Of a stretch of 48,888 bases of DNA, positions 6,622 to 14,180 are shown piece by piece. Below the pieces are notes generated by a model, which saw nothing but the letters and a program-made list of their open reading frames with translations, ran no database searches and was not told the DNA's origin. The position numbers and the translations under genes are program-made. Within the stretch, counting starts at the first letter, position 1, and every line of letters starts with the position of its first letter. Source of the DNA: a bacterium (GTDB lineage Bacteria; Patescibacteriota; UBA1384; JAGGWG01). Where the stretch lies: NCBI GenBank assembly GCA_021157605.1, contig JAGGWG010000002.1:1-48888 (forward strand), given 5' to 3'.

Positions 6622-8253
6622 CTAAACGGTGAATGCAACCAACTTAACCACTAACCAAGAAACAATCAAAAACACAACAGAAAAAACTGGAACAAAAACA
6701 TACTTCATCTTATCTTTCGGTTGGAATGACCAAGATGAATAATTATTCAATTTAAGCTGCTCAAATAAATTTTTATCTTCCGGCTTTATTCTTTTGATGA
6801 CTAAGGAAAACACCAATACTGCGACTGAAACTAATACCAATATAAGCTGTCCTGTTGCGTTGAAATAACCCGAACCAAACAAATCTGCCAATTCTTCAAT
6901 TAAACCAGGAATAACAAAAAGAGAAATTACTAAAAATGGCACATCAGCCAGTAATAGAATAGCCGCGAGTTTTCTTTTCCAAAAATAACCCCTTTGTTTT
7001 ATTTCAGTAAGTACTGGTTCAACGCTTTCATTTTTTTCTTTTGTACTAACAAGCGCAATTGTTATCAATAATCCAAAAATTGATAAACAGTTAGATAGTC
7101 CAACAAGCCCAAGCTTAAATATGTTTTTTCTCAACGCTTTAAAGGTGATCCAACCTACTAAAATACCTGTTATCAACGAGCTTATAATCAGCAAAATTAT
7201 CGCAATAATTACAGGATGTTTAGCAATAAAAGTTGAGTAATAAGTTTTTATAGGCGAAAAACTGCTTATCCATAAATCATCAGTTAAGAACTTTGATGGT
7301 GCGTTAATTTTTATTTTAGTGTATTTGATATCTTGGTTTCGTCCGCTATAAAAATTTTTCAGGTCATCAGCAAAACTAACATAACTGTCAATATAATAAT
7401 CCACTTTTGTATAGCTTTTAATATCTTGAAATACTTTTGGCGAAACATGACCAATTACTCTAATTGTCGCCGGAACTATCTTGCTTCCATAAACACTTGT
7501 TGGAAGCATTGGGTAATAAATATCTTTTGTGGGAAATGTTACAAATACACCCCTATTTTGAGTAGATATAATTTTTTCAGGGGAGTTTATCCAAGAGACA
7601 ACGAAAGAATACTCTTTACCTATGTAGTTATCCAAAACCGGAATAGAGCCGCTTTCAATTTTTAATTCTTTACTTCTCAAATAATTATAAAGACCGGTAG
7701 TAGTTTTGGCGGTAATAATTTCCGAAGCAATGCCCTCTTTTTCTAGATGGTCATAGACAATAATATCTTGCTCAATATTTCTACTAAAACCATCCGGCGC
7801 GCCGAGGGCATTTTCAATACTTTTAGTTCCAGCTGTGTCTAATGTTCGAGAGAACAACACAAAGGGAATTGTATAAATTTGCGTCATCTGTAAAAATTCT
7901 GTCGTATCGTCTAAGTTAAACTTCGCTTTTTTTGAAATTTCTTCACCACTTAACTGGGGTAAACTTTTTACAACATCAATTGTTACTTTGTTCGGGTCAG
8001 CAGGAACTGGGAAAAGCCAAACAACACCATTGCTATTTTCGCCTTCAAATCCGACGCTAATAATCATTTTCTGCAAGCCATTATCATAATTAATAAATGC
8101 TTGTTGATTACTTTCATCTGAATAATCCCACCTATCCGAATAAGGATCGGGCTTTATCATTATACCGTCTGCAAGAACTGATTTAGGAGTAAAGGAAAAT
8201 ATCGCCAAAAGTGCGATCAGCGATAATGTTGTGAATGGGAACATTTTGCTCAT
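6622..8253 (-). CDS. DUF2330-like secreted/membrane protein
   Basis: 543 residues. An N-terminal signal peptide (residues 1-28, ending VLADG) is followed by a large extracytoplasmic domain containing QQAFINYDNG...ISVGFEG...VVWLFPVPADP, which matches the pattern of DUF2330 (Q-A-I-Y-D-G, then W-x-x-P-V-P). The C-terminal ~190 residues carry about five membrane segments (around residues 345-370, 385-405, 430-455, 465-485 and 515-540). Function unknown. It starts 15 bp after the stop of a frameshifted HTH gene on the same strand, so the pair probably formed an operon. The region is flanked by tmRNA and structured repeats on one side and tRNAs on the other, which suggests an acquired segment. Confidence 0.65.
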   Translation of the reverse strand: MSKMFPFTTLSLIALLAIFSFTPKSVLADGIMIKPDPYSDRWDYSDESNQQAFINYDNGLQKMIISVGFEGENSNGVVWLFPVPADPNKVTIDVVKSLPQLSGEEISKKAKFNLDDTTEFLQMTQIYTIPFVLFSRTLDTAGTKSIENALGAPDGFSRNIEQDIIVYDHLEKEGIASEIITAKTTTGLYNYLRSKELKIESGSIPVLDNYIGKEYSFVVSWINSPEKIISTQNRGVFVTFPTKDIYYPMLPTSVYGSKIVPATIRVIGHVSPKVFQDIKSYTKVDYYIDSYVSFADDLKNFYSGRNQDIKYTKIKINAPSKFLTDDLWISSFSPIKTYYSTFIAKHPVIIAIILLIISSLITGILVGWITFKALRKNIFKLGLVGLSNCLSIFGLLITIALVSTKEKNESVEPVLTEIKQRGYFWKRKLAAILLLADVPFLVISLFVIPGLIEELADLFGSGYFNATGQLILVLVSVAVLVFSLVIKRIKPEDKNLFEQLKLNNYSSWSFQPKDKMKYVFVPVFSVVFLIVSWLVVKLVAFTV

Positions 8254-8268
8254 AGTTTTATTTTACGA

Positions 8269-8462
8269 TTATTTAATTAACTCATCAACGTTAACCTCAA
8301 GAGCTTTCGAAATTTCCTTGAGAGTATTGAGCGTTGGGTTCTGGTTTTTGCCAGGTTTAATTTTTATAATTGTACTGTTGGCGACATCGGCCAATCTCGC
8401 TAATTTTTCTTGATAGTCCTTTGACTTCTCTTAATCTCTTAAATTTTGGTTATGTTTGACAT
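8269..8462 (-). pseudogene. XRE-family HTH regulator broken by two frameshifts
   Basis: Read with two frame changes, the minus strand from ATG 8462 gives MSNITKI, then KRLREVKGL, then QEKLARLADVANSTIIKIKPGK followed by NPTLNTLKEISKALEVNVDELIK and a stop at 8269. This is the standard small Cro/CI-type helix-turn-helix protein of about 66 residues. Single extra bases (or two-base losses) at about 8441 and 8413 break the frame, so no intact product is made unless both are sequencing errors or recoded. It lies directly upstream of the DUF2330-like gene and may once have regulated it. The family call is secure from the NPTLNTLKEISKALEV segment. Confidence 0.75.
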
Positions 8463-8555
8463 ACTAATATCGTGGAATTAAAGTATAAAGTTATATTTTT
8501 ACTGCAGCAAAAATCAAAAAATGTAAACAACAAATTACTGGCGGCGGAAAAGCGA

Positions 8556-8608
8556 GGGCGGGGCGGGAACTCCTTTCCTCCAGACCCCCTTTCCTTCCCG
8601 CCCCGCCC
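8556..8608. repeat. GC-rich 14-bp inverted repeat
   Basis: GGGCGGGGCGGGAA (8556-8569) and its exact complement (8595-8608) around a 25-nt loop. Surrounding sequence is AT-rich. No T-run follows on either strand, so it is not a plain terminator. The stretch 8463-8682 holds nothing else that I can call apart from the upstream region of the HTH gene. Confidence 0.75.
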
Positions 8609-8679
8609 GAGTGGTTTGGTTTTTTGCTCCGCCTGTGGCGAAGCAATCAAACTCGCCCAAAAAATCAGAAAGTCAATTA

Positions 8680-8755
8680 TGGTCGGGGATGCGGGACTTG
8701 AACCCGCAACCTCCGGCACCCGAAGCCGGCGCGCTACCAATTGCGCCAATCCCCG
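8680..8755 (-). tRNA. tRNA-Pro(CGG)
   Basis: Complete cloverleaf on the minus strand: acceptor CGGGGAT/ATCCCCG, D-arm GCGC...GCGC, anticodon stem CCGGC/GCCGG with loop TTCGGGT (anticodon CGG), T-arm GCGGG/CCCGC with TTCAAGT. The 3' CCA is encoded (8680-8682), unlike the other tRNAs in this window. Confidence 0.95.
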
Positions 8756-8842
8756 ATTTTTGTTTCTAAATTATATATTTTCTTCTATATTTACTGCGAG
8801 AGCGAAGGTCGAATCCGCAAACAAGGAGTTTTAGTCTTTTTA

Positions 8843-8916
8843 TGGAGCCGGTGGGATTCGAACCCGCGACCTCCGGTGTGCAAAACCGGTGCTCTAGCCA
8901 GCTGAGCTACGGCCCC
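8843..8916 (-). tRNA. tRNA-Ala(TGC)
   Basis: Acceptor GGGGCCG/CGGCTCC, D-arm GCTC/GAGC, anticodon stem CCGGT/ACCGG with loop TTTGCAC (anticodon TGC), T-loop TTCGAAT. CCA not encoded. Confidence 0.96.
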
Positions 8917-8965
8917 AAACCCCCCTAAAAATAACTTTTTTTTAAACAAAAGTCAAAGCAATAAG

Positions 8966-8994
8966 TTGCCATTAAATAATCTTTGTTTTAATAT
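8966..8994 (+). promoter_or_regulatory. Promoter of the short-chain dehydrogenase, leaderless
   Basis: TTGCCA (8966-8971), 17-bp spacer, TAATAT (8989-8994), then 7 nt to the ATG at 9002. Confidence 0.65.
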
Positions 8995-9001
8995 CTAAAA
9001 A

Positions 9002-9790
9002 ATGGCTGCCAAAAAACAATTGCTCTCCCTAAAAAACAAAACCTCTCTCATTACCGGCGCTGCTTCAGGGATAGGCAAAGCTACGGCTTTACGTTTTGCC
9101 CAAGCTAATAGCAACCTCATTTTAATAGACCGAGACAGCGAAACCTTACAAAAAACTAAAAAAGAAATCCAACAAAACTATAAAGTAGACATAAAAACCC
9201 ATATTACTGATCTTAGCCAAAAACAGGAAATCGATAAGCTTTGGCAAAAACTTAATCAAATACCAGATATTCTTGTTAACAATGCTGGCATTTATCCAGA
9301 AACAAGGTTTTCTGAACTCACTGAAAAAGAACTTAAAAAAATATTTGATATTAACTTTTCCTCTGTGCTTTGGATGTGCCAAAACTTCATCCGTTATAAA
9401 AAAAGAGACGGCATAATTATCAACATCTCTTCAATTGAAGCTATTATGCCTTTTAAAGCTGATTTAATACCTTATGCTACTAGTAAAGCCGCGGTTATTG
9501 TTCTCACTCGCTCTCTTGCCAGAGAATACGGCAAAAAAGGATTTAGGGCTAATGTGGTTATTCCCGGCGGTATTCACACCCCAGGCACTAAAAAATTAAT
9601 CCAAACCGCTTTAAGCAAATTAAGGTTTGACTTAATTGAGACCGGCATTATGTTTAAAAAACGCCTTGCTCTAAACAGATGGGGCAAAGCTGATGAAATA
9701 GCCAAAGTAATCCTGTTTTTAGCCAGCGATCTCTCCAGTTATATCCAAGGCGCAGTCTTGCCTATAGACGGAGGCTTTTTATCTGCTTAA
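9002..9790 (+). CDS. Short-chain dehydrogenase/reductase (SDR)
   Basis: 262-residue classical SDR. The Rossmann nucleotide-binding motif TGAASGIG is at about residues 18-25, an acidic residue (LIDRD) after beta-2 favours NAD(H), NNAG lies near residue 97, the catalytic Ser (ISSIEA) near 145, and YATSKAA supplies the catalytic Tyr and Lys near 158-162. The C-terminus IQGAVLPIDGGFLSA is typical of the family. Substrate cannot be told from sequence; 3-oxoacyl-ACP reductase-like and sugar dehydrogenase roles are both possible. Single-gene unit between tRNAs, with its own leaderless-type promoter. Confidence 0.9.
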   Translation: MAAKKQLLSLKNKTSLITGAASGIGKATALRFAQANSNLILIDRDSETLQKTKKEIQQNYKVDIKTHITDLSQKQEIDKLWQKLNQIPDILVNNAGIYPETRFSELTEKELKKIFDINFSSVLWMCQNFIRYKKRDGIIINISSIEAIMPFKADLIPYATSKAAVIVLTRSLAREYGKKGFRANVVIPGGIHTPGTKKLIQTALSKLRFDLIETGIMFKKRLALNRWGKADEIAKVILFLASDLSSYIQGAVLPIDGGFLSA

Positions 9791-9792
9791 AA

Positions 9793-9863
9793 CTGCCGGG
9801 GAAGGATTCGAACCTTCATTACGAGGGCCAGAACCTCGCGTCCTGCCATTAGACGACCCGGCA
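9793..9863 (-). tRNA. tRNA-Gln(CTG)
   Basis: Acceptor TGCCGGG/CCCGGCA, anticodon stem CGAGG/CCTCG with loop TTCTGGC (anticodon CTG), T-loop TTCGAAT. CCA not encoded. Lies right behind the convergent SDR gene. Confidence 0.94.
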
Positions 9864-9873
9864 ATAATTACCT

Positions 9874-9946
9874 TGACCCCACCGGGATTCGAACCCGGGT
9901 TTCCAGCTTGAGAAGCTGGCGTCCTAAACCACTAGACGATGGGGCC
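9874..9946 (-). tRNA. tRNA-Glu(CTC)
   Basis: Acceptor GGCCCCA/TGGGGTC, anticodon stem CCAGC/GCTGG with loop TTCTCAA (anticodon CTC), T-arm CCCGG/CCGGG with TTCGAAT. CCA not encoded. Confidence 0.95.
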
Positions 9947-10002
9947 TTTTTAAAACATTTTTTGAACCTGCTAGAAAAACTCGATCTTGAGCAGAAAGAA
10001 CT

Positions 10003-10085
10003 TTCAGCTTGAAAAGCTGACGCCCCGCCGTAAATTGAAAACAATTTACGGTGAGACAGGTCCTAAACCGCTAGACGATGGGACC
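10003..10085 (-). pseudogene. Degenerate tRNA-Glu(TTC) with inserted hairpin
   Basis: From 10085 the minus strand copies the first 26 nt or so of tRNA-Glu (GGTCCCATCGTCTAGCGG and on to GGAC), then has about 37 extra nt, then resumes with GTCAGC-TTTTCAA-GCTGA, the anticodon arm of tRNA-Glu(TTC). The T-arm and 3' acceptor are not recognisable. The insert contains a perfect 10-bp hairpin CCGTAAATTG/CAATTTACGG (10028-10037/10042-10051). An intact tRNA-Glu(TTC) is at 35005-35077, so this copy is dispensable and most likely dead. Confidence 0.7.
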
Positions 10086-10353
10086 AAACGCCAAAAACGT
10101 TTGGCTTTTTGCCAATTTAACAAATAAATCCTTTGTTAGCAACTAAAACCTAATCAAATCTCTATCAAAAATCTTGACAAAAACGAAAAGAAGTTAATAG
10201 CAGTACTGAAGGGAAGTGCGCCTTAACCACTCCTCTGCCCCCTAATCATTTATGCAAACCTCTACCTCTTTGCTCAAAAAATTTGCCTAAAACCAAAAAA
10301 CGTGAGCTCTCTTAATCAGAGACCTTTTTTAATAAAACCCCCTACTTTGACTT
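10086..10353. other. Intergenic region with a possible + strand transcript
   Basis: No protein gene seen. A TTGACA (10174-10179) and TAATAG (10195-10200, 15-bp spacer) could be a weak + strand promoter, and a 5-bp hairpin TCTCT/AGAGA (10308-10322) followed by TTTTTT could end a transcript of about 125 nt. On the minus strand a stretch near 10205-10245 contains GAGTGGTTAAGGC, resembling a D-arm, but no full tRNA folds. A GCCAAA/TTTGGC hairpin lies near 10089-10104. Confidence 0.25.
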
Positions 10354-11016
10354 TTAAACCACTAAAGCCGCCCACTCCCCTTTAACATTTTTTGAAGACA
10401 ACAAAGACAAAACTTCTGGGATCGTGCCCCTAAAAACCTTTTCATATTTTTTGGTAGCCTCTTTAAGCAAAACAATTTCCTTTGCCCCAGAATTCTGTAA
10501 AAACTCTAAATCTTTAAGCAAACGGTATGGCGAAAAGAAAAAAATCAAAGCCCTCTTAAATTTCAAATCAGAAGCTATTTTCTCTTTAATCTTACTGCGT
10601 CCTTTTTTAGGTAAATAGCCATAAAATACGGTTTCACTAAACCTTAAACCAGCCAAGCTTAAAACTAAGGTCAAAGCTGAAGCTCCGGGCAAAGCCACTA
10701 CTTTTAAACCTGCTCTTATAGCCTCAGCTACTACTTTTTGACCCGGATCAGCAATACCCGGCGTACCTGCTTCAGATACAAAAGCCGCTTTTTCCCCTTT
10801 TTTTACCTCTCTAATAGTATTTGCCAAATACCTCTCGTTTTTACCGGCAAAATATGGGTAAATTGGTTTTTTAATCTCATAGTAATTCAAAAGCTGCAGA
10901 GTTCGACGTGGTTTTTCTGCCAAAATAAAATCTACTTCCTTGAGTATCTCTAAGGCTCTTAAGGTAATATCTTTCAAATTTCCAATTGGCAAAGGCACAA
11001 TATAAAGTATCCCCAT
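10354..11016 (-). CDS. rsmI: 16S rRNA (cytidine-1402-2'-O)-methyltransferase RsmI
   Basis: SAM-dependent tetrapyrrole-methylase-fold enzyme that 2'-O-methylates C1402 in the ribosomal P site. PLPIGNLKDITLRALEIL opens the protein, SEAGTPGIADPG is at about residues 80-91 and LPGASAL near 109, all characteristic. The normally conserved EDTR after VDFILA is replaced here by EKPR (about residues 34-37). At 220 residues it lacks the ~55-residue C-terminal extension of E. coli RsmI. Third gene of the rsmA-NRAMP-rsmI operon, beginning 3 nt after the transporter stops. Confidence 0.92.
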   Translation of the reverse strand: MGILYIVPLPIGNLKDITLRALEILKEVDFILAEKPRRTLQLLNYYEIKKPIYPYFAGKNERYLANTIREVKKGEKAAFVSEAGTPGIADPGQKVVAEAIRAGLKVVALPGASALTLVLSLAGLRFSETVFYGYLPKKGRSKIKEKIASDLKFKRALIFFFSPYRLLKDLEFLQNSGAKEIVLLKEATKKYEKVFRGTIPEVLSLLSSKNVKGEWAALVV

Positions 11017-11019
11017 ATT

Positions 11020-12300
11020 TTAAGTAAGAAACATTGCTAAATCAGCAATAATAAAAACAATAAAGGAAAGCCAAGTAAAGAAACGGATCCAAAAAGGTGG
11101 CAGATGCTTTTTCATTATTTGAGAGTTTAAGCCGACTTTAAGCAAAAAATAAAGCAAAAAAGGCATTAAAAGCCCGTCTAAAACTTGACTGTAAACCAAA
11201 ACCCGAATCGGATTAACACCTAAAATAGCGATAATTAAACCCAAAAGAAGAGACAAAAATAATATCCAATAAAATCCTTTGGCTTGATTGATTTTTTTGT
11301 CTAAACCCTCTTGCCAGTGCAAAGCATCAGCCAAAACATAAGCTGAAGAGGCAGCCAAAACAGGGATAGATAAAACTCCGGAACCAATCAAGCCCAAAGC
11401 AAAAAACCAAAAAGCAAAATCTCCAGCTAAAGGCTTTAAAGCTAAAGCCGCATCTTTTGCTGTCTCTACCGATATGCCTTTAGCGTACAAAGTAGCGGCT
11501 CCAGCCACAATAATAAAGTAAAAGATAAGATTGGAATAAAGCATTCCCCATCTTACCCCCGAGGCTTCCTCATTTAAATCAGCCACTTTTTTGCGCTCTT
11601 CCACCTCTTCTGTGGCTTGCCAAAAAAGTAGGTAAGGAGAAAGCGTGGTGCCTAAAACAGCCACTGCCAAAACCCAAACTGAGTGGCCAGAGGTTAAAAA
11701 GGGATTTAAGCTGTGCTTGGCTACTAAACCCCAATCAGGATGAGCTAAAAAAGCAGAAACAACATAAGCTAAAAACAAAGGGGTCAAAATAAAAAAGAAA
11801 CGGGACAAAAAAGCATAATTTCCTTTAAAAAGGAGTATTCCAAAAATTAAAAATAAAACCAAAGCAAAAACCCAGACCGGGACCGGACTAACCAAAGATA
11901 AAACCTCACACATTCCAGCCAAATCAGCACCAATAGTACTTATGTTGGCAATTAAAACTAAAATAGCGACTACAATTGCTACCTTCTGCCCCATCTTATC
12001 CCTTATCACCGCTGCCAAACCTTTTTTAGTCACCACTGCCAAACGAGCAGTCACTTCCTCTACAGCAATCAAAAGTGGAACAGTTAAAAACATCAGCCAT
12101 AAAAGAGAGTAACCTGCAGAAGCCCCAGCTTGGGTATAGGTTACTATACCGGCTGGATCATTATCTGCTGCCCCAGTGATTACTCCATTTTTTGCCTTTT
12201 GGAAAAAATCCAAAAAGTGCCGCCTCCGTTTATGAACAGAAGGAAAGATATTGGCTAAAACACTACCTTTACTTTTTATTTTTTTAATTAAGTTCAGCAT
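11020..12300 (-). CDS. NRAMP-family divalent metal transporter
   Basis: 426 residues with about 11 membrane segments. The first unwound helix carries GAADNDPAGIVTYTQAGA (compare DPGN of NRAMP). The sixth-helix region reads GTTLSPYLLFWQATEEVEE; canonical Mn/Fe NRAMPs have a metal-ligating Met in an MPH motif here, which this protein lacks. That pattern is seen in a bacterial NRAMP-related branch for which Mg2+ or other hard-metal transport has been proposed, so the substrate is uncertain. The start overlaps the 3' end of rsmA by 17 nt, indicating translational coupling, and rsmI follows 3 nt after its stop. Confidence 0.85.
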   Translation of the reverse strand: MLNLIKKIKSKGSVLANIFPSVHKRRRHFLDFFQKAKNGVITGAADNDPAGIVTYTQAGASAGYSLLWLMFLTVPLLIAVEEVTARLAVVTKKGLAAVIRDKMGQKVAIVVAILVLIANISTIGADLAGMCEVLSLVSPVPVWVFALVLFLIFGILLFKGNYAFLSRFFFILTPLFLAYVVSAFLAHPDWGLVAKHSLNPFLTSGHSVWVLAVAVLGTTLSPYLLFWQATEEVEERKKVADLNEEASGVRWGMLYSNLIFYFIIVAGAATLYAKGISVETAKDAALALKPLAGDFAFWFFALGLIGSGVLSIPVLAASSAYVLADALHWQEGLDKKINQAKGFYWILFLSLLLGLIIAILGVNPIRVLVYSQVLDGLLMPFLLYFLLKVGLNSQIMKKHLPPFWIRFFTWLSFIVFIIADLAMFLT

Positions 12301-13069
12301 CTTTCAGGTTAAAAAATAATCGCAACCACTCTTCTAAACTTAAATCTTCAGCCCTAATGTTTAAATCTATTTTGGCTGATTTAAATTTTTTTTGCAAAGC
12401 GCTCTTCTCTTTTCTCAAACCAGCAACCAGATTATTAATCAATTTTTTGCGCGGCCGGCTAAAGCCGTGTTTTATTAAGCGCAAAAAATCTTTTTTTATT
12501 TTATCTCGCTTTAAGCCAAAAGGCAGGGGATAGGAAAAATTACTTAACTCAATTACTGCGCCATCTACTTTGGGCTGGGGCCAAAAAGCTTCTTTTGGCA
12601 CAAAAAACAAAACCTTTGCCTGAGCACAAAACTCTACGCTTAGAGAAAAAATTGATTTTTTTTCAGCGAACTTTTCTGCCACCTCCTTATTAATTAAAAA
12701 AACCGCTTTTTGAGGCTTGCTTTTTAAAGCTAAAATCTTTTGGATAATCGGCTTTTCCAAATAAAAAGGCAAATTGCCAAAAACCTGAAACTTCTTCCAT
12801 TTGTGCTTAACAATCTCTTTATCCAGATCCACATCCCTAATATCAGCAATCAAAACTGAAGTATTAGGGACAACACGCAAAAAATTTTTATAACGCTTAT
12901 CTTTTTCAATGACCAAAACTTTGTTTTCTTTAGCTAAAAAAGAGGTCAATTCACCCTTGCCTCCTCCAATTTCTATTACAGGAGTCTGCTTTAAAGCTAA
13001 ACCAACTATTCTTTTTAAAAAAGTTTTATCCTGCAAAAAGTTTTGTCCTAACTTTTTTATAGGTCGCAC
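12284..13069 (-). CDS. rsmA: 16S rRNA (adenine-1518/1519-N6)-dimethyltransferase
   Basis: KsgA/RsmA dimethylates A1518 and A1519 in the 3' terminal hairpin of 16S rRNA. The N-terminus KKLGQNFLQDKTFL is diagnostic, followed by the SAM motif VIEIGGGKGELTSFLA at about residues 30-45, IADIRD near 73-78 and the catalytic motif NLPF near 98-101, where most homologues have NLPY. A basic C-terminal domain carries KHGFSRPRKKLINNL. 261 residues, normal size. It begins with GTG; a TATAAT lies 16 nt upstream. First gene of a three-gene operon. Confidence 0.94.
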   Translation of the reverse strand: MRPIKKLGQNFLQDKTFLKRIVGLALKQTPVIEIGGGKGELTSFLAKENKVLVIEKDKRYKNFLRVVPNTSVLIADIRDVDLDKEIVKHKWKKFQVFGNLPFYLEKPIIQKILALKSKPQKAVFLINKEVAEKFAEKKSIFSLSVEFCAQAKVLFFVPKEAFWPQPKVDGAVIELSNFSYPLPFGLKRDKIKKDFLRLIKHGFSRPRKKLINNLVAGLRKEKSALQKKFKSAKIDLNIRAEDLSLEEWLRLFFNLKDAELN

Positions 13070-13110
13070 AGTAGTAAAAATTAATTATAAACTATCTTAA
13101 CAAAAACTTT

Positions 13111-14073
13111 TTATTCATTAATTTTCTCTATCTTAATACGCGGCAAAACCCCTTGCCAAAGCTCTCCACCCAAAGCCTCAAAAGCTGAAGTAGAAAGATC
13201 AATCACTGTTGGAAAGCCAAAAGCTCCCCAACCTGAAGCTACTACCTCAATTGAACGGCCATTGTCTAAATTAGTTACTAAAAGCTTTGTCCCTTTAGGA
13301 ACCAAATTACAGGCTCCAATCATACGCGAGGTAAAAATATACCACCTTGCTTCTCCTGTAGCTAAATAAGTAGTTTTAGGCTTAGTGCCATAAGCAATAA
13401 TTTTAGTCTTTGGCTCCTTAGTAACTTTTTCTTCAATTTTTATCCATTTAACATCCTTTCCATTTTCAGTAACTACTTTGTAAACCACTTTTTTCTCTCC
13501 ATACTCTCCTGCCTGAATCACTCTGTTTTTGCCTTTAACCATATCTGGGTCAGGCTGGCGCTTAACTGCAAAAGAGAGAGCAACTGTTTTCTCTTCTATT
13601 CTTTCTCCTACTCTAACTACTTTAATTGTCATCCCTGTTTTAATTTTGTCTGTTAAAGACGGTTCAACTCTGTCTTTAGAACCCAAAACCACCTTTTTTT
13701 CTTTAAGTAAATCAGCTACAGTATCCTGCCAACTGCGCACTATTTCTTTTTTGCCGCCAACATCTAAATAAATAGTTGGCGCTCTTTTAATTTCCACCAC
13801 TGTGCCCTGACAAAGATTAAAAGGAAGAGTCTCTGAAACCTTGTCTTCTGGATAAACCACAAGACCTATTTGAGAAAAAAATTCTTCTTTACTGAGAACA
13901 AAAGCCTCTCTTTCCTGAACTAATCCCTCATCAATTAAAACCACTTTTTGAGAACAAAGATAAGAAACAATACCTTTAACCTGCTTTTGCTTAGTAAAGG
14001 CTACTCCTAAGCCTATAAAGAGAAATACAGATATCAGGCCGCTTAAAACAGAAAAAAAACTCTCTTTTTTCAC
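13111..14073 (-). CDS. Cell-surface protein with G5 domain and RlpA-like double-psi barrel
   Basis: 320 residues. An N-terminal membrane anchor (residues ~8-26) is followed by two DUF348-like repeats (about 30-75 and 85-135), a G5 domain (about 140-220, with KVVYKVVTENGKDVKWIKIEEKVTKEP-type strands) and a C-terminal double-psi beta-barrel (about 225-315: ATGEARWY..., VPKGTKLLVTNLDNGRS, FPTVIDLSTSAFEALG). This matches RpfB/YabE-like cell-wall proteins, where the barrel can be lytic; catalytic activity here is inference. GTG start at 14073 is supported by TTGAGT/TAAGAT ending exactly 7 nt upstream. Monocistronic. Confidence 0.8.
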   Translation of the reverse strand: MKKESFFSVLSGLISVFLFIGLGVAFTKQKQVKGIVSYLCSQKVVLIDEGLVQEREAFVLSKEEFFSQIGLVVYPEDKVSETLPFNLCQGTVVEIKRAPTIYLDVGGKKEIVRSWQDTVADLLKEKKVVLGSKDRVEPSLTDKIKTGMTIKVVRVGERIEEKTVALSFAVKRQPDPDMVKGKNRVIQAGEYGEKKVVYKVVTENGKDVKWIKIEEKVTKEPKTKIIAYGTKPKTTYLATGEARWYIFTSRMIGACNLVPKGTKLLVTNLDNGRSIEVVASGWGAFGFPTVIDLSTSAFEALGGELWQGVLPRIKIEKINE

Positions 14074-14080
14074 AAATTAA

Positions 14081-14109
14081 ATCTTAAAGAAAAAAAACCT
14101 CTCACTCAA
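14081..14109 (-). promoter_or_regulatory. Promoter of the G5/double-psi-barrel gene, leaderless
   Basis: Minus strand TTGAGT (14104-14109), 17-bp spacer, TAAGAT (14081-14086), 7 nt to the GTG at 14073. It is back-to-back with the divergent promoter at 14114-14142. Confidence 0.65.
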
Positions 14110-14113
14110 GCAG

Positions 14114-14142
14114 TTGCTTTATTTTAAAAATCAAATTAAAAT
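14114..14142 (+). promoter_or_regulatory. Promoter of the 61-residue orphan gene
   Basis: TTGCTT (14114-14119), 17-bp spacer, TAAAAT (14137-14142). Transcription should start near 14149, giving a ~32-nt leader that contains a 5-bp hairpin (CTCGT 14153-14157 / ACGAG 14164-14168) and a strong Shine-Dalgarno sequence GGGAGGG (14168-14174). Confidence 0.65.
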
Positions 14143-14180
14143 TAAAATAACGCTCGTACCTTGACGAGGGAGGGAACAAC

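Noticed and set aside
6160-6632. Open frames in the GC-rich repeat region after tmRNA
   Set aside because: They arise from the structured repeats, have unnatural composition (runs of Arg, Ala, Pro, Phe) and no start signals.
6080-8760. Integration attachment repeats of the tmRNA 3' end
   Set aside because: I found no second copy of the GGGTTCAAATCCC/CCAGCTCCACCA end within the island, and no integrase gene.
10180-10260. Signal recognition particle RNA or an extra tRNA
   Set aside because: The stretch has a GAAGGGAAG-like and a D-arm-like motif, but no closing helices, no GGAAG/AGCAG core and no T-arm.
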